Positions 1-5,445 of a stretch of 10,562 nt of DNA are shown here, piece after piece. Both the position numbers and the translations under genes were made by a program. Position 1 is the first letter of the stretch; every line of letters begins with the position of its first letter. Source of the DNA: an uncultured Collinsella sp. (GTDB taxonomy: Bacteria > Actinomycetota > Coriobacteriia > Coriobacteriales > Coriobacteriaceae); the NCBI GenBank assembly GCA_937958315.1, contig CALFGH010000237.1, forward strand, positions 1 through 10,562, read 5' to 3'. The notes under the pieces were generated by a model. The model made no database searches, was not told the origin of the DNA, and saw only the letters and a program-made list of their open reading frames with translations.

Positions 1-93
1 GCCGCGAGCGCCCACGGGGGCTCCGTCTCGCTTGCCAACAGCCCCTCGGGCGGCGCGGTGGCCACCATTGCGGTCCCCCTGTGCGGGATCTGA
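1..93 (+). CDS. C-terminal end of a probable sensor histidine kinase (partial)
   Basis: This is the last 30 codons of a gene that begins before the window and ends with TGA at 91-93. The peptide contains AHGGSVSLANSPSGGA followed by ATIAVPL. That pattern, His-Gly-Gly, a short strand, Ser-Pro-x-Gly-Gly-Ala, then a final strand ending in Pro-Leu, is the usual end of the HATPase_c (ATP-binding) domain of two-component sensor kinases. The nucleotide-binding N, G1 and G2 boxes would lie upstream and cannot be checked, so the family call rests only on this tail. Its partner response regulator, if there is one, is also outside the window. It marks the left conserved edge: the next gene is on the opposite strand and converges on it with a gap of only 12 bases. 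Confidence 0.6.
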   Translation, partial: AASAHGGSVSLANSPSGGAVATIAVPLCGI

Positions 94-105
94 CGAATCA
101 GGCCC

Positions 106-300
106 TCACACTGGCATACCTCGCAACCAAACGCTTCCCGGATAATTCATGAGGCCGTACTCGTATTCGAGCCTGCCTATCTCTGCGGCAAGCGCCTCCG
201 TCATGTAGAAGGTTTTCGTGCGGCCCGTCGACTTCGCCAGGCGGTCGTACCTGTTCGCGAGGTCCTCGGGGGTTCTCAGGGCTGCGGTGGCTGTTGCCAT
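106..300 (-). CDS. Ribbon-helix-helix antitoxin-like DNA-binding protein, no toxin partner
   Basis: A 64-residue protein with ATG at 300-298 and a good ribosome-binding site, GGGAGGTG, about five bases upstream. Residues 9-43 (RTPEDLANRYDRLAKSTGRTKTFYMTEAL and onward) match the ribbon-helix-helix layout of RelB/DinJ-type antitoxins: a short strand, helix A (LANRYDRLAKSTG), a GRTK turn, then helix B (YMTEALAAEIGRLEYEYGL). In a toxin-antitoxin pair the second half wraps the toxin and the toxin gene follows directly. Here the tail after residue 45 (MNYPGSVWLRGMPV) is not typical, and the next thing downstream is the converging kinase gene, so the toxin gene is absent. The protein may be an orphan antitoxin, or one truncated when a toxin gene was lost. 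A 7-bp-arm palindrome just upstream suggests autorepression. RHH fold likely; antitoxin role inferred. Confidence 0.65.
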   Translation of the reverse strand: MATATAALRTPEDLANRYDRLAKSTGRTKTFYMTEALAAEIGRLEYEYGLMNYPGSVWLRGMPV

Positions 301-320
301 GATGCACCTCCCGGTTAGAT

Positions 321-336
321 GTAATACGTGTATTAC
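321..336. promoter_or_regulatory. Palindromic operator candidate upstream of the RHH gene
   Basis: GTAATAC-GT-GTATTAC is a perfect inverted repeat with 7-base arms and a 2-base centre. It is flanked by a second, looser symmetric pair (TAGA to the left, TCTA to the right). It lies about 20 bases upstream of the RHH start codon, overlapping any plausible -10 element (TAATAC or TATTAC). RHH antitoxins typically bind such palindromes as paired dimers to repress their own operon, so this is the expected place for autoregulation. Binding is inferred. Confidence 0.5.
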
Positions 337-632
337 TTTCTATCACATCACCCGAACCCCGCACCGGCGTACGGTCGTATCTGCTTTTTTACCTTACATT
401 TTGTCAACCGGCCCATGCTCGGCTTGTTCAGCCGGATTAAATCAACTGTTAAATCAATCCAGGCCTGTAGGGGGCGGTGGAAATCTTTCGAGGACTGGGG
501 GCGCCGTCCCTGGGTCGGCTCCTCGATGGCCGCGGCTGAATTTCCCTGCCATCGGCTGCGTGGGTTCCGGCACGGGGCTCTGGCGCTGCTCGAACTGGGC
601 GCAAGACTCGGCTGTTGGTCGTACCGGACGGC
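337..632. other. Stretch with no recognisable gene; one small tandem repeat
   Basis: Several open frames cross this stretch on both strands, but none has a convincing start, ribosome-binding site or recognisable protein motif. The only local structure seen is a direct repeat TTAAATCAA at 437-445 and again at 449-457 (12-base period). It lies between repeat copy 1 and the RHH gene, so a transcript from the promoter in copy 1 would run through it towards the RHH gene. It may be the scar of a gene that once followed copy 1. Confidence 0.3.
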
Positions 633-809
633 ATACGTTTTGAGACCGGCAAGCTGATGCCGGCTCGAGGACAGCGGCCCGGTGCACCGGGCCGATCGAT
701 AGCGGTCTCAGGTTCACAGCGCAGCTTCTCAGGGCTCGCATATATAGGAAGACTTGATTGGCAATCGATTTTAATGAAGTCGGCAGCGCATGTCAGAGTT
801 TTCAACAAA
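633..809 (-). repeat. 177-bp direct repeat, copy 1 (promoter plus structured leader)
   Basis: This segment matches 1529-1705 over 177 bases with no gaps and about ten substitutions (roughly 94% identity). Read on the minus strand it contains, in order, a sigma-70-like promoter and then a G+C-rich region able to fold. The folding elements are a 20-base perfect palindrome at 675-694, a hairpin pairing 646-651 with 658-663, and an 8-base inverted repeat pairing 641-648 with 703-710. An open frame crosses it, but most differences between the copies change the amino acid, which argues against coding. There are no terminal inverted repeats or target duplications, so it does not look like a simple insertion element. 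It may be a duplicated 5' leader. Confidence 0.85.
768..796 (-). promoter_or_regulatory. Sigma-70-like promoter in repeat copy 1
   Basis: On the minus strand, CTGACA (796-791) and TAAAAT (773-768) are separated by exactly 17 bases. Each hexamer differs from consensus at one position. The same arrangement is kept in copy 2. Transcription would run leftwards through the structured part of the repeat and then through 632-301 towards the RHH gene. Confidence 0.55.
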
Positions 810-851
810 TTTAACATGCCACCCTTTATATCCGCACGCGCGTAATTCAAC

Positions 852-1511
852 TCATAAGGACCGGCTATCCCTTACCTGTGACACAATCTCAAACGCACAG
901 AACAGAATCATCAGTCCAATCATCGCATAAGAGGCAGCCGAACCTTCAAGCACTATTCCACAAAGAACAATCTCCGCGCCGCCAATAAGAACTGTTATCA
1001 GGCGCTCTGCCTTTTTGCTCTCGCCGCTCGCATAAAAAGGCGGCAAAGCGCACAAGATCACATATAGCCCGGGAAGGGAATACAGGATCGATAGTCCAAG
1101 CCCCCCATCAACCGCAGTGTTTTGCGTAAGAATCAACTGAACCCAAACGGCAATTATCACTGAGCAGGTTGTCGATAAAAGAAGACTAGAAATATAGCAC
1201 GCAACAAAGTCCCGTCGCATTCGAACAGAGAAATCCGCGAACTCTCTTCGCCGCGTGGAAACAATAAGGTACACCGAAATTGCAATAGAACCAATCAGAG
1301 AAAACAGCGGAACAACCAGCAATTCAAGCTTATTACCCCATCGATCAACCACACCCCCACTCCAATGAGCGGGAATTGTATCAGGGAGGACTGACCAAGC
1401 CGCCCATAGAATCAGAAATGGAAGAATAGAGAGGATGAAAGATGATAACACTGCAGTAATTTTTTTGAGGCTCTCATCGATTCCGCATCTCCTTGCGCGC
1501 CCACATTCCAC
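852..1511 (-). CDS. DUF1648-domain multi-spanning membrane protein (SdpI-like)
   Basis: A 219-residue membrane protein if translation begins at GTG 1511. Around residues 41-60 it carries the DUF1648 signature: LPDTIPAHWSGGVVDRWGNK, matching the family pattern LPxxIPxHW...G..D.WG.K between the first two membrane segments. About six hydrophobic segments are visible, near residues 19-41, 62-85, 105-132, 138-162, 172-188 and 190-213. SdpI of Bacillus subtilis, which gives immunity to the SDP toxin, has this domain; many relatives have no known role, so immunity is inferred. The gene appears less GC-rich than its neighbours. The start is doubtful: a minus-strand ATG at 1477 with AAGGAG 11 bases upstream overlaps the stop of a short frame (ATGA) but is out of frame because of a run of seven A at 1466-1460; one extra A would join them. 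The gene sits between the two 177-bp repeats, whose copy 2 promoter points into it. Confidence 0.75.
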   Translation of the reverse strand: MECGRARRCGIDESLKKITAVLSSFILSILPFLILWAAWSVLPDTIPAHWSGGVVDRWGNKLELLVVPLFSLIGSIAISVYLIVSTRRREFADFSVRMRRDFVACYISSLLLSTTCSVIIAVWVQLILTQNTAVDGGLGLSILYSLPGLYVILCALPPFYASGESKKAERLITVLIGGAEIVLCGIVLEGSAASYAMIGLMILFCAFEIVSQVRDSRSL

Positions 1512-1528
1512 TCCGCCTTAAATCAAGT

Positions 1529-1705
1529 ATACGTTTTGAGACCGGCAAGCTGTTGCCGGCTCGAGGACAGCGGCCCGGTGCACCGGGCCGATCGATAGAG
1601 GACTCAGGTTCACAGCGCAGTTTCTTGGGGCTCGCATATATAGGAAGACTTGATCGGCAATCGATTTTAATGAAGTCTACAGCGCATGTCAGAGCTTTCA
1701 ACAAA
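1529..1705 (-). repeat. 177-bp direct repeat, copy 2 (promoter plus structured leader)
   Basis: Second copy of the element at 633-809, same length and no gaps. The 20-base palindrome is kept exactly (1571-1590), and the adjacent hairpin is slightly longer here (CCGGCAA with TTGCCGG). The outer helix is weakened by one mismatch (TGAGACC facing GGACTCA). It ends 18 bases upstream of the GTG start of the DUF1648 gene, so it is the likely promoter and 5' leader of that gene. Its right end lies one base from a 22-bp perfect hairpin. Confidence 0.85.
1664..1692 (-). promoter_or_regulatory. Sigma-70-like promoter in repeat copy 2, upstream of the DUF1648 gene
   Basis: On the minus strand, CTGACA (1692-1687), a 17-base spacer and TAAAAT (1669-1664). 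Both hexamers and the spacing are identical to those in copy 1, although the spacer itself carries two substitutions. Transcription would start near 1657 and give a leader of about 150 bases before the DUF1648 start codon. Confidence 0.6.
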
Positions 1706-1706
1706 C

Positions 1707-1753
1707 CGCAGGTAAATCCGTGTACCAAAAATTGGTACACGGATTTACCTGCG
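1707..1753. repeat. 22-bp perfect inverted repeat with a 3-base loop
   Basis: The left arm at 1707-1728 is exactly complementary to the right arm at 1732-1753, with AAA between them. It begins one base beyond repeat copy 2 and just upstream of the copy 2 promoter. Neither side carries a convincing run of U, so it is not an ordinary rho-independent terminator, although leftward transcripts meet GTTTGTT after it. Possible roles are an insulator against leftward readthrough, a protein-binding palindrome, or the end of a lost mobile element. Confidence 0.7.
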
Positions 1754-1828
1754 ATGTTCATGCTTGGTCAAAAGCCCATCAAGCGATATATCCATTATTT
1801 TAATGCGCGCGCCTGAGCTTTTGGCTGA

Positions 1829-2008
1829 AGTGGCAGTCCGACCGCCGGCAGGCGGCCACGCTATGTCCAAAGGCCACGCCTACTCCCAGTGCCCGGCTAC
1901 GTCGACGACCCAGTGCTGCCCGTCGAGTTCCTGCCGCAGAGCTACATCAGGGACGTCTTATTGGGGGACGACCGCATGGAACCCCGGGAGATCAAGCTGT
2001 ACGGCTGA
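1829..2008 (+). pseudogene. Possible C-terminal coding remnant, family not recognised
   Basis: An open stretch ends at TGA 2006-2008. From about 1892 it reads like real protein: GYVDDPVLPVEFLPQSYIRD, then a short acidic loop (GDDRMEP) and EIKLYG at the end. Upstream of about 1890 the same frame becomes Arg/Pro-rich and meets a stop at 1826, and no start codon with a ribosome-binding site is visible. It therefore looks like the tail of a gene whose front has been lost or shifted out of frame. The DPxLPxExLP stretch faintly recalls the end of PaaX-type regulators, but that is too weak to name it. A strong hairpin about 60 bases downstream could have been its terminator. Confidence 0.25.
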
Positions 2009-2067
2009 TCCATCCGTCAACAACATGTCAAAGCCCCAAACCCCACAGGATCGCGAACGAGGGGATG

Positions 2068-2107
2068 AATTGACCGCCCGGGTATTTGCGCCCGGGCGGT
2101 CAATTTT
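2068..2107 (+). terminator. Strong hairpin terminator candidate
   Basis: A perfect 15-base stem, AATTGACCGCCCGGG (2068-2082) with its complement at 2091-2105, closes on an 8-base loop. Because the stem begins with AATT it ends in a short T run (TTTTAT at 2104-2109) for rightward transcription. It would terminate the gene whose remnant ends at 2008. For leftward transcription the tail is only AATTCAT, which is weaker. Confidence 0.55.
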
Positions 2108-2237
2108 ATCAACCATGGGTGCGATTCTGTGAGGCCATTTTTCTGGCATCCGCCGTTTGCTCCGGTCTCAACGCACCCATCGACCGTTCAGTAATCTTTG
2201 CGAACGCGACCACGTGCGCATTTGTCGAACAATCAAA

Positions 2238-2378
2238 TGTCCGACAATGTCTGACGGAGCTGTCAGACATTCACGCACGAACAGGCGAGCTTCGCGAGCG
2301 ATTGTAGGCATCTAGTAGCCCCAGCTGCGTCTTTGGCGCAGGTTCAACGTTTGACATCTTGAATGTCTGACGTTGAAC
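2238..2378. promoter_or_regulatory. Cluster of TGTCNGACA-type sites and a long hairpin (candidate operator region)
   Basis: Related short sites crowd into 140 bases: TGTCCGACA at 2238-2246, TGTCTGAC at 2248-2255, TGTCAGACA at 2261-2269 and TGTCTGAC near 2364-2371. The second and third also pair as a hairpin (GTCTGAC with GTCAGAC). From 2342 to 2378 there is a longer inverted repeat: GTTCAACGT pairs with ACGTTGAAC, and GACAT with ATGTC inside it. Such repeated symmetric sites are typical of binding by a small dimeric repressor. They lie just upstream of the possible RHH gene at 2412. Function is inferred. Confidence 0.4.
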
Positions 2379-2411
2379 GAAGCTGGTTGATAACAAGCAG
2401 GTGGAATAAAC

Positions 2412-2597
2412 ATGGAGCCCGACACCTCTCGCGCAATCGGCGCGCGGCAAGGGTCTGGCCCATCTCATATGTTGCCAACGCTAACGGTGAACCTGAGCGC
2501 CCGGGCACATTCTTTGTTGGCTGAAACCGGCATAGCAACTAACGGAAGGCATCATCGAAGGAGTGTGCTGGAAAGCACCCGTCTCCTTAACTGTTAG
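2412..2597 (+). CDS. Possible small ribbon-helix-helix-like protein
   Basis: A 61-residue frame starts at ATG 2412 with AGGTGG seven bases upstream, a reasonable ribosome-binding site. The second half, LTVNLSARAHSLLAETG followed by GRHHRRSVLESTRLL, resembles an RHH unit: a strand (LTVNLS), helix A (ARAHSLLAET), a turn, then helix B (RRSVLESTRLLN). This recalls Arc/MetJ-type repressors, but the first 20 residues are unremarkable and codon choice gives little support. It follows a cluster of symmetric sites, the expected arrangement for an autoregulated repressor, and precedes the ABC gene by about 150 bases, so it could control that unit. It may equally be a remnant or a chance frame. Confidence 0.35.
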   Translation: MEPDTSRAIGARQGSGPSHMLPTLTVNLSARAHSLLAETGIATNGRHHRRSVLESTRLLNC

Positions 2598-2603
2598 AAA
2601 TGC

Positions 2604-2632
2604 AAGTTAATAATCTATGTGGTCAATATAAT
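2604..2632 (+). promoter_or_regulatory. Possible promoter for the ABC transporter unit
   Basis: A consensus -10 hexamer TATAAT sits at 2627-2632 in an A+T-rich stretch between the small RHH-like gene and the ABC gene. The -35 position (about 2604-2609, AAGTTA) is poor, which would fit a promoter needing an activator or one that is weak. It would give a leader of about 110 bases before the ABC start at 2751. Confidence 0.3.
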
Positions 2633-2750
2633 ACCGTTGAACCCGCGTATCGATACCGTTCAGCCATTCGCCTCGCCCCCGTCGCACGCATCTTCATCCG
2701 GTCTGTTACTTTTAATCTAACAATTCTTTGAGGAACGTAGGTGCTTCTAA

Positions 2751-4565
2751 ATGTACTGTCGACTTCTTCTCAAACTAATCCTAAGAGACAGGGCCGTATG
2801 GATTTGTACGCTCGTTCTCGCCGCAGCCTTTTCCGTCCCCATTGCGTTCAATTCACCCATCTACGGGCCCTTCTTTATGAAGCAGGGCATGCAGAGCTTT
2901 GTCGACGCATTCAATACGCGCACGCCCCAGGCCAGCGGCACAGACCTATCGCCAGAGCAGCAAGCTGACGCGGAGCTTGCAAGATACGCGAACGCCGCCC
3001 TCGCCGCCCAAACCGACGCCGCCTTTCTCGATTCTGCCGAGAGCTACTACGCGCTCATGGGCGAAGGCTTCCAATCCGGGTCCATCGTGGGAGACCGAGA
3101 GACCAATGACGCAGACCTCGCATATTGCCGTGCCCTGAGCAGCTCCGGCATCACGGATATCCCGGCCTCCGCAAACGACCTGCCATTCCTTTCCTTCCTG
3201 CCTTACGCCATTGCCACGGCGCCGTCTTTCCTTCCCTTCATCCCCTTCCTTCTCTCGTCGATACTCGTGCTCGGCGCCACAAGGCCCGGGACCCTGGCGG
3301 CAAAGGCGCCCGTGCCCAAATTCCGGCGCCTTATTCAGATCGTGTTTTCGATAATCGTCGCGGGGACCGCGATGCTCCTCGCCGGCCTCGCACCCGGGGG
3401 CATTTACGCCTTGGTCCTAAACGGCTTCGGGCAAATTGGGTACCCGATCGCCTTCTTCCATGACGGCGCGCTTACCACCACGACCGCGGGAGATGTCTTC
3501 ACAGCCCTGCTTCTCGCGCTGCTTGCGGGCGGGACCTTGATATCCGTTTGCTCCGCCGTCCTATCGACCGCAACGAGGCGCGTCCTCGCGGGCCCCCTTA
3601 CCTCCGCGCTGCTTGTCGCGGCCCCGGCATTCCCGTTACTGTCCGATTCGGCACTAGGGCATAATGCCGTGCTCGGGCTCCTGCCGCTGGCCGTATTCTC
3701 GCCTATCGAGGCAACGGGTTACGTAGGATGCTTCCCGACAGAATTCATTGGCTCCGGTTCAGGCAGCGCATCGATGCTTGCCGTGGCCCTGGCATACGTC
3801 GCGGTCCTTTTTACGGTCGGCGCCGTTGCGACACGTTCCCCCAAACAGCCTGGACCCGCGAAAAAGCACCATGGGCTCGAGCTTCTGGACGCGAGCGTGG
3901 GATACGGAAGCACGACGATACTTTCAATCGGGTCGCTTTTCCTGAGCCCGGGAACGGCGGCGGGCCTCGTTGCTCCCAACGGCTCGGGGAAAACCACCCT
4001 TCTTGAAGCGCTGTCGGGCCAATTTCCCACCCGCATCCGCTCGGGAAGCCTGGCGGCAGACGGAATCTGCCAACGTCGATCAGCCGAATTTGCAGAACTC
4101 GTCTACCTGAGCTCTTCGGGCAGCGCGGATCTCTATTCCACGCTATCGGCCATCGAGCACCTTGCTTTCGTTAGGGAGGCGTGGAAATCGGCCGCCGACA
4201 TCGACTCGCTCTGCGACTCCCTCGGAATCTCCCCATATCTCGACAAGCCGACCCGTAAACTCTCGACAGGAATGAAGCAGCAGGTAAAGCTTGCCATGGC
4301 GATATCGACCGATTGCCCGTACCTTATCCTCGATGAACCGCTGAACGGCCTCGATCCGGGAAAACGGAAAACCTCCTGCGACGCGATGCGCAGCGAAGTG
4401 GCGCGGGGACGCAGCGTGCTCATTTCAAGCCATCTACTCGACGACCTGGCAGACCTCACCAACTCGTTCTACTTCATCGAAGCCGGCACGCTCGTGGAAA
4501 AGATCAAGTCGTCCTCGCAGACGCTCAAGCAGGAATACCTCGATACATACGAGCGAGGTGAATGA
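2751..4565 (+). CDS. ABC transporter with fused permease and ATPase domains
   Basis: A 604-residue protein joining an ABC-2-like membrane half to an ATP-binding half. Residues 14-33 form the first membrane segment. Residues 35-145 look extracytoplasmic. Further segments lie near 150-175, 193-222, 248-271, 278-298 and 338-360. From about 373 comes the ABC ATPase: Walker A APNGSGKT at 408-415, signature LSTGM at 504-508 (with Gln 510), Walker B YLILDEP at 524-530, D-loop NGLDP, and the switch His in SSHLL at 561. Two oddities: the first Walker A Gly is Ala, and the Q-loop region (VYLSSSG, 451-457) has Ser where Gln is expected. The start is ATG 2751, with AGGTG ten bases upstream. It is translationally coupled to the next gene. 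A half-transporter of this size probably works as a homodimer; peptide export, self-immunity or lipid handling are all possible, and the substrate cannot be read from the sequence. Confidence 0.85.
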   Translation: MYCRLLLKLILRDRAVWICTLVLAAAFSVPIAFNSPIYGPFFMKQGMQSFVDAFNTRTPQASGTDLSPEQQADAELARYANAALAAQTDAAFLDSAESYYALMGEGFQSGSIVGDRETNDADLAYCRALSSSGITDIPASANDLPFLSFLPYAIATAPSFLPFIPFLLSSILVLGATRPGTLAAKAPVPKFRRLIQIVFSIIVAGTAMLLAGLAPGGIYALVLNGFGQIGYPIAFFHDGALTTTTAGDVFTALLLALLAGGTLISVCSAVLSTATRRVLAGPLTSALLVAAPAFPLLSDSALGHNAVLGLLPLAVFSPIEATGYVGCFPTEFIGSGSGSASMLAVALAYVAVLFTVGAVATRSPKQPGPAKKHHGLELLDASVGYGSTTILSIGSLFLSPGTAAGLVAPNGSGKTTLLEALSGQFPTRIRSGSLAADGICQRRSAEFAELVYLSSSGSADLYSTLSAIEHLAFVREAWKSAADIDSLCDSLGISPYLDKPTRKLSTGMKQQVKLAMAISTDCPYLILDEPLNGLDPGKRKTSCDAMRSEVARGRSVLISSHLLDDLADLTNSFYFIEAGTLVEKIKSSSQTLKQEYLDTYERGE

Positions 4566-4566
4566 C

Positions 4567-4995
4567 ATGATAGGCAAGAGCTATGCAAAGATAGCGATTG
4601 TTGGCTTTGTACTTTGTCTTGCAATGGTGCTATGTGCATCATTTGCGAGGTATAGGTCCGAGCAGTCGTTCATCGATGGCGCTGAAAATGGGTTTGGCAT
4701 AGACGGGATGTATGTCAACGATGGCGCGACCAGGCCGTCTATGGCGATTCTTGCAGGCGAAGACATGGAATGGCAAATCTGTAATGACGATGGCTCTTGT
4801 CTGAGTGGTCGTTTGGCCGCAACGAGCGACCCGAATTCGTTCGATCTTCTCGACAATGATGGATCGGATTGCGGTTCAGTTCACCTTTCATATGCATCGC
4901 GAGATGGGATGGACGGCATTCTCTACGTCTCCCACGAGACCGGCGATTTCAAGATGCGCAGGACTAACCGAGTGCCGGCTTTTTTCGAGGAGTGA
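4567..4995 (+). CDS. Membrane-anchored extracellular protein, accessory to the ABC transporter
   Basis: About 142 residues from ATG 4567. This start is preferred over GTG 4558 because GAGGTGA lies just upstream at normal spacing, inside the end of the ABC gene; the two genes are thus coupled. An N-terminal membrane segment (about residues 7-28, AKIAIVGFVLCLAMVLCASF) is followed by an acidic domain of about 110 residues. Cysteines in the outer part (ICNDDGSCLSG and DCGSVHL) could form disulfides. No good lipobox is present (MVLC does not fit), so it is probably held by an uncleaved anchor. The outer part has several short beta-rich stretches (GILYVSHETGDFKMRR). I do not recognise the family. 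Position and coupling suggest a partner of the transporter. Confidence 0.7.
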   Translation: MIGKSYAKIAIVGFVLCLAMVLCASFARYRSEQSFIDGAENGFGIDGMYVNDGATRPSMAILAGEDMEWQICNDDGSCLSGRLAATSDPNSFDLLDNDGSDCGSVHLSYASRDGMDGILYVSHETGDFKMRRTNRVPAFFEE

Positions 4996-5000
4996 GAATT

Positions 5001-5029
5001 CCCGGCGGTCTGCCGATCAGGCCGCCGGG
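5001..5029 (+). terminator. Hairpin after the ABC unit, without a U run
   Basis: CCCGGCGG at 5001-5008 pairs with CCGCCGGG at 5022-5029, and the stem can extend inwards through a G.U pair to CTG/CAG, leaving a 5-base loop. It begins five bases after the stop codon at 4995, the usual place for a terminator, but no T tract follows. Confidence 0.35.
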
Positions 5030-5038
5030 GTATCGAAC

Positions 5039-5074
5039 CCCGCATTCATCCGTACACATACGGATGAATGCGGG
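5039..5074. repeat. 16-bp perfect inverted repeat with a 4-base loop
   Basis: The arm at 5039-5054 is exactly complementary to 5059-5074, with loop CACA. No T run follows on either side. Like the hairpin at 1707-1753 it has very long perfect arms and a tiny loop, and both share the order CGCA ... ATCCGT ... ACGGAT ... TGCG. It lies between the ABC unit and an exonuclease remnant. Confidence 0.6.
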
Positions 5075-5097
5075 AAGTGCCCGGATGAAGTTGATAA

Positions 5098-5433
5098 TCA
5101 AGGAAACAAAGCCGTTCTGCCTGGGACGGCTTTGGCCTGGACTTTAACTACAACATCGCAATCGACACTTATCAGCTCGCGCAACGCGCATGGCCAGATC
5201 TCGGACGCTGGTGCATGGAGGACCTTCGAGATTTACTGGACATCCAAAACGACGACGCACACCGCGTGCTCGCCGACTGCGAAGACGAGATGGCTGTCTA
5301 CAATGCGATCAGAAACGGCGTGAAGTCCGGAGATCTTTCTGTGGAACCGCCGCGCCGTCGCGAGAGCCGACCGGGCAACCCGGGCAATCTGGTCCCGACT
5401 CTCCCGGTCGTATTCCTACGATATCGCCCCTAG
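5098..5433 (+). pseudogene. Fragment of a DnaQ-like 3'-5' exonuclease
   Basis: The open frame runs from the stop at 5095-5097 to TAG at 5431-5433. From about 5125 to 5300 it reads GLDFNYNIAIDTYQLAQRAW, then PDLGRWCMEDLRDLLDIQ, then AHRVLADCEDEMAVYNAI. This matches the second half of DnaQ/DEDDh exonucleases: the VIDTxxLAR..P stretch, the helix before it, and the ExoIII motif H-x(4)-D (His encoded at 5260-5262). The front half, with the DxE motif and the middle catalytic Asp, is absent, and no start codon with a ribosome-binding site precedes it. After about 5340 the sequence turns Pro/Arg-rich, suggesting a shifted or foreign tail. It cannot be an active nuclease as it stands and is best read as debris of an older gene. 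Confidence 0.6.
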
Positions 5434-5445
5434 ATCACCAATGTG

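Noticed and set aside
449..850. Open frame of 133 codons crossing repeat copy 1 on the minus strand
   Set aside because: The matching frame in copy 2 differs mainly by amino-acid-changing substitutions, there is no good ribosome-binding site, and the promoter lies inside it. The repeat looks like DNA or RNA, not protein.
633..1705. Composite transposon or MITE pair around the DUF1648 gene
   Set aside because: The repeats have no terminal inverted repeats, no target-site duplication was found at their ends, and no transposase is encoded between them or nearby.
1474..1761. Open frame of 95 codons crossing repeat copy 2 on the minus strand
   Set aside because: It spans the 22-bp hairpin and the promoter and shows the same non-coding substitution pattern. 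Only its last ten codons (MWARKEMRNR) have a plausible start signal, and these may be the end of a lost upstream gene.
2086..2307. 73-codon open frame on the + strand through the TGTCNGACA sites
   Set aside because: It begins inside the terminator hairpin at 2068-2107, has no ribosome-binding site, and its C-terminus is built from the repeated sites.
2342..2378. Integron attC site
   Set aside because: The hairpin lacks the GTTRRRY/RYYYAAC core sites, and no integrase is present.
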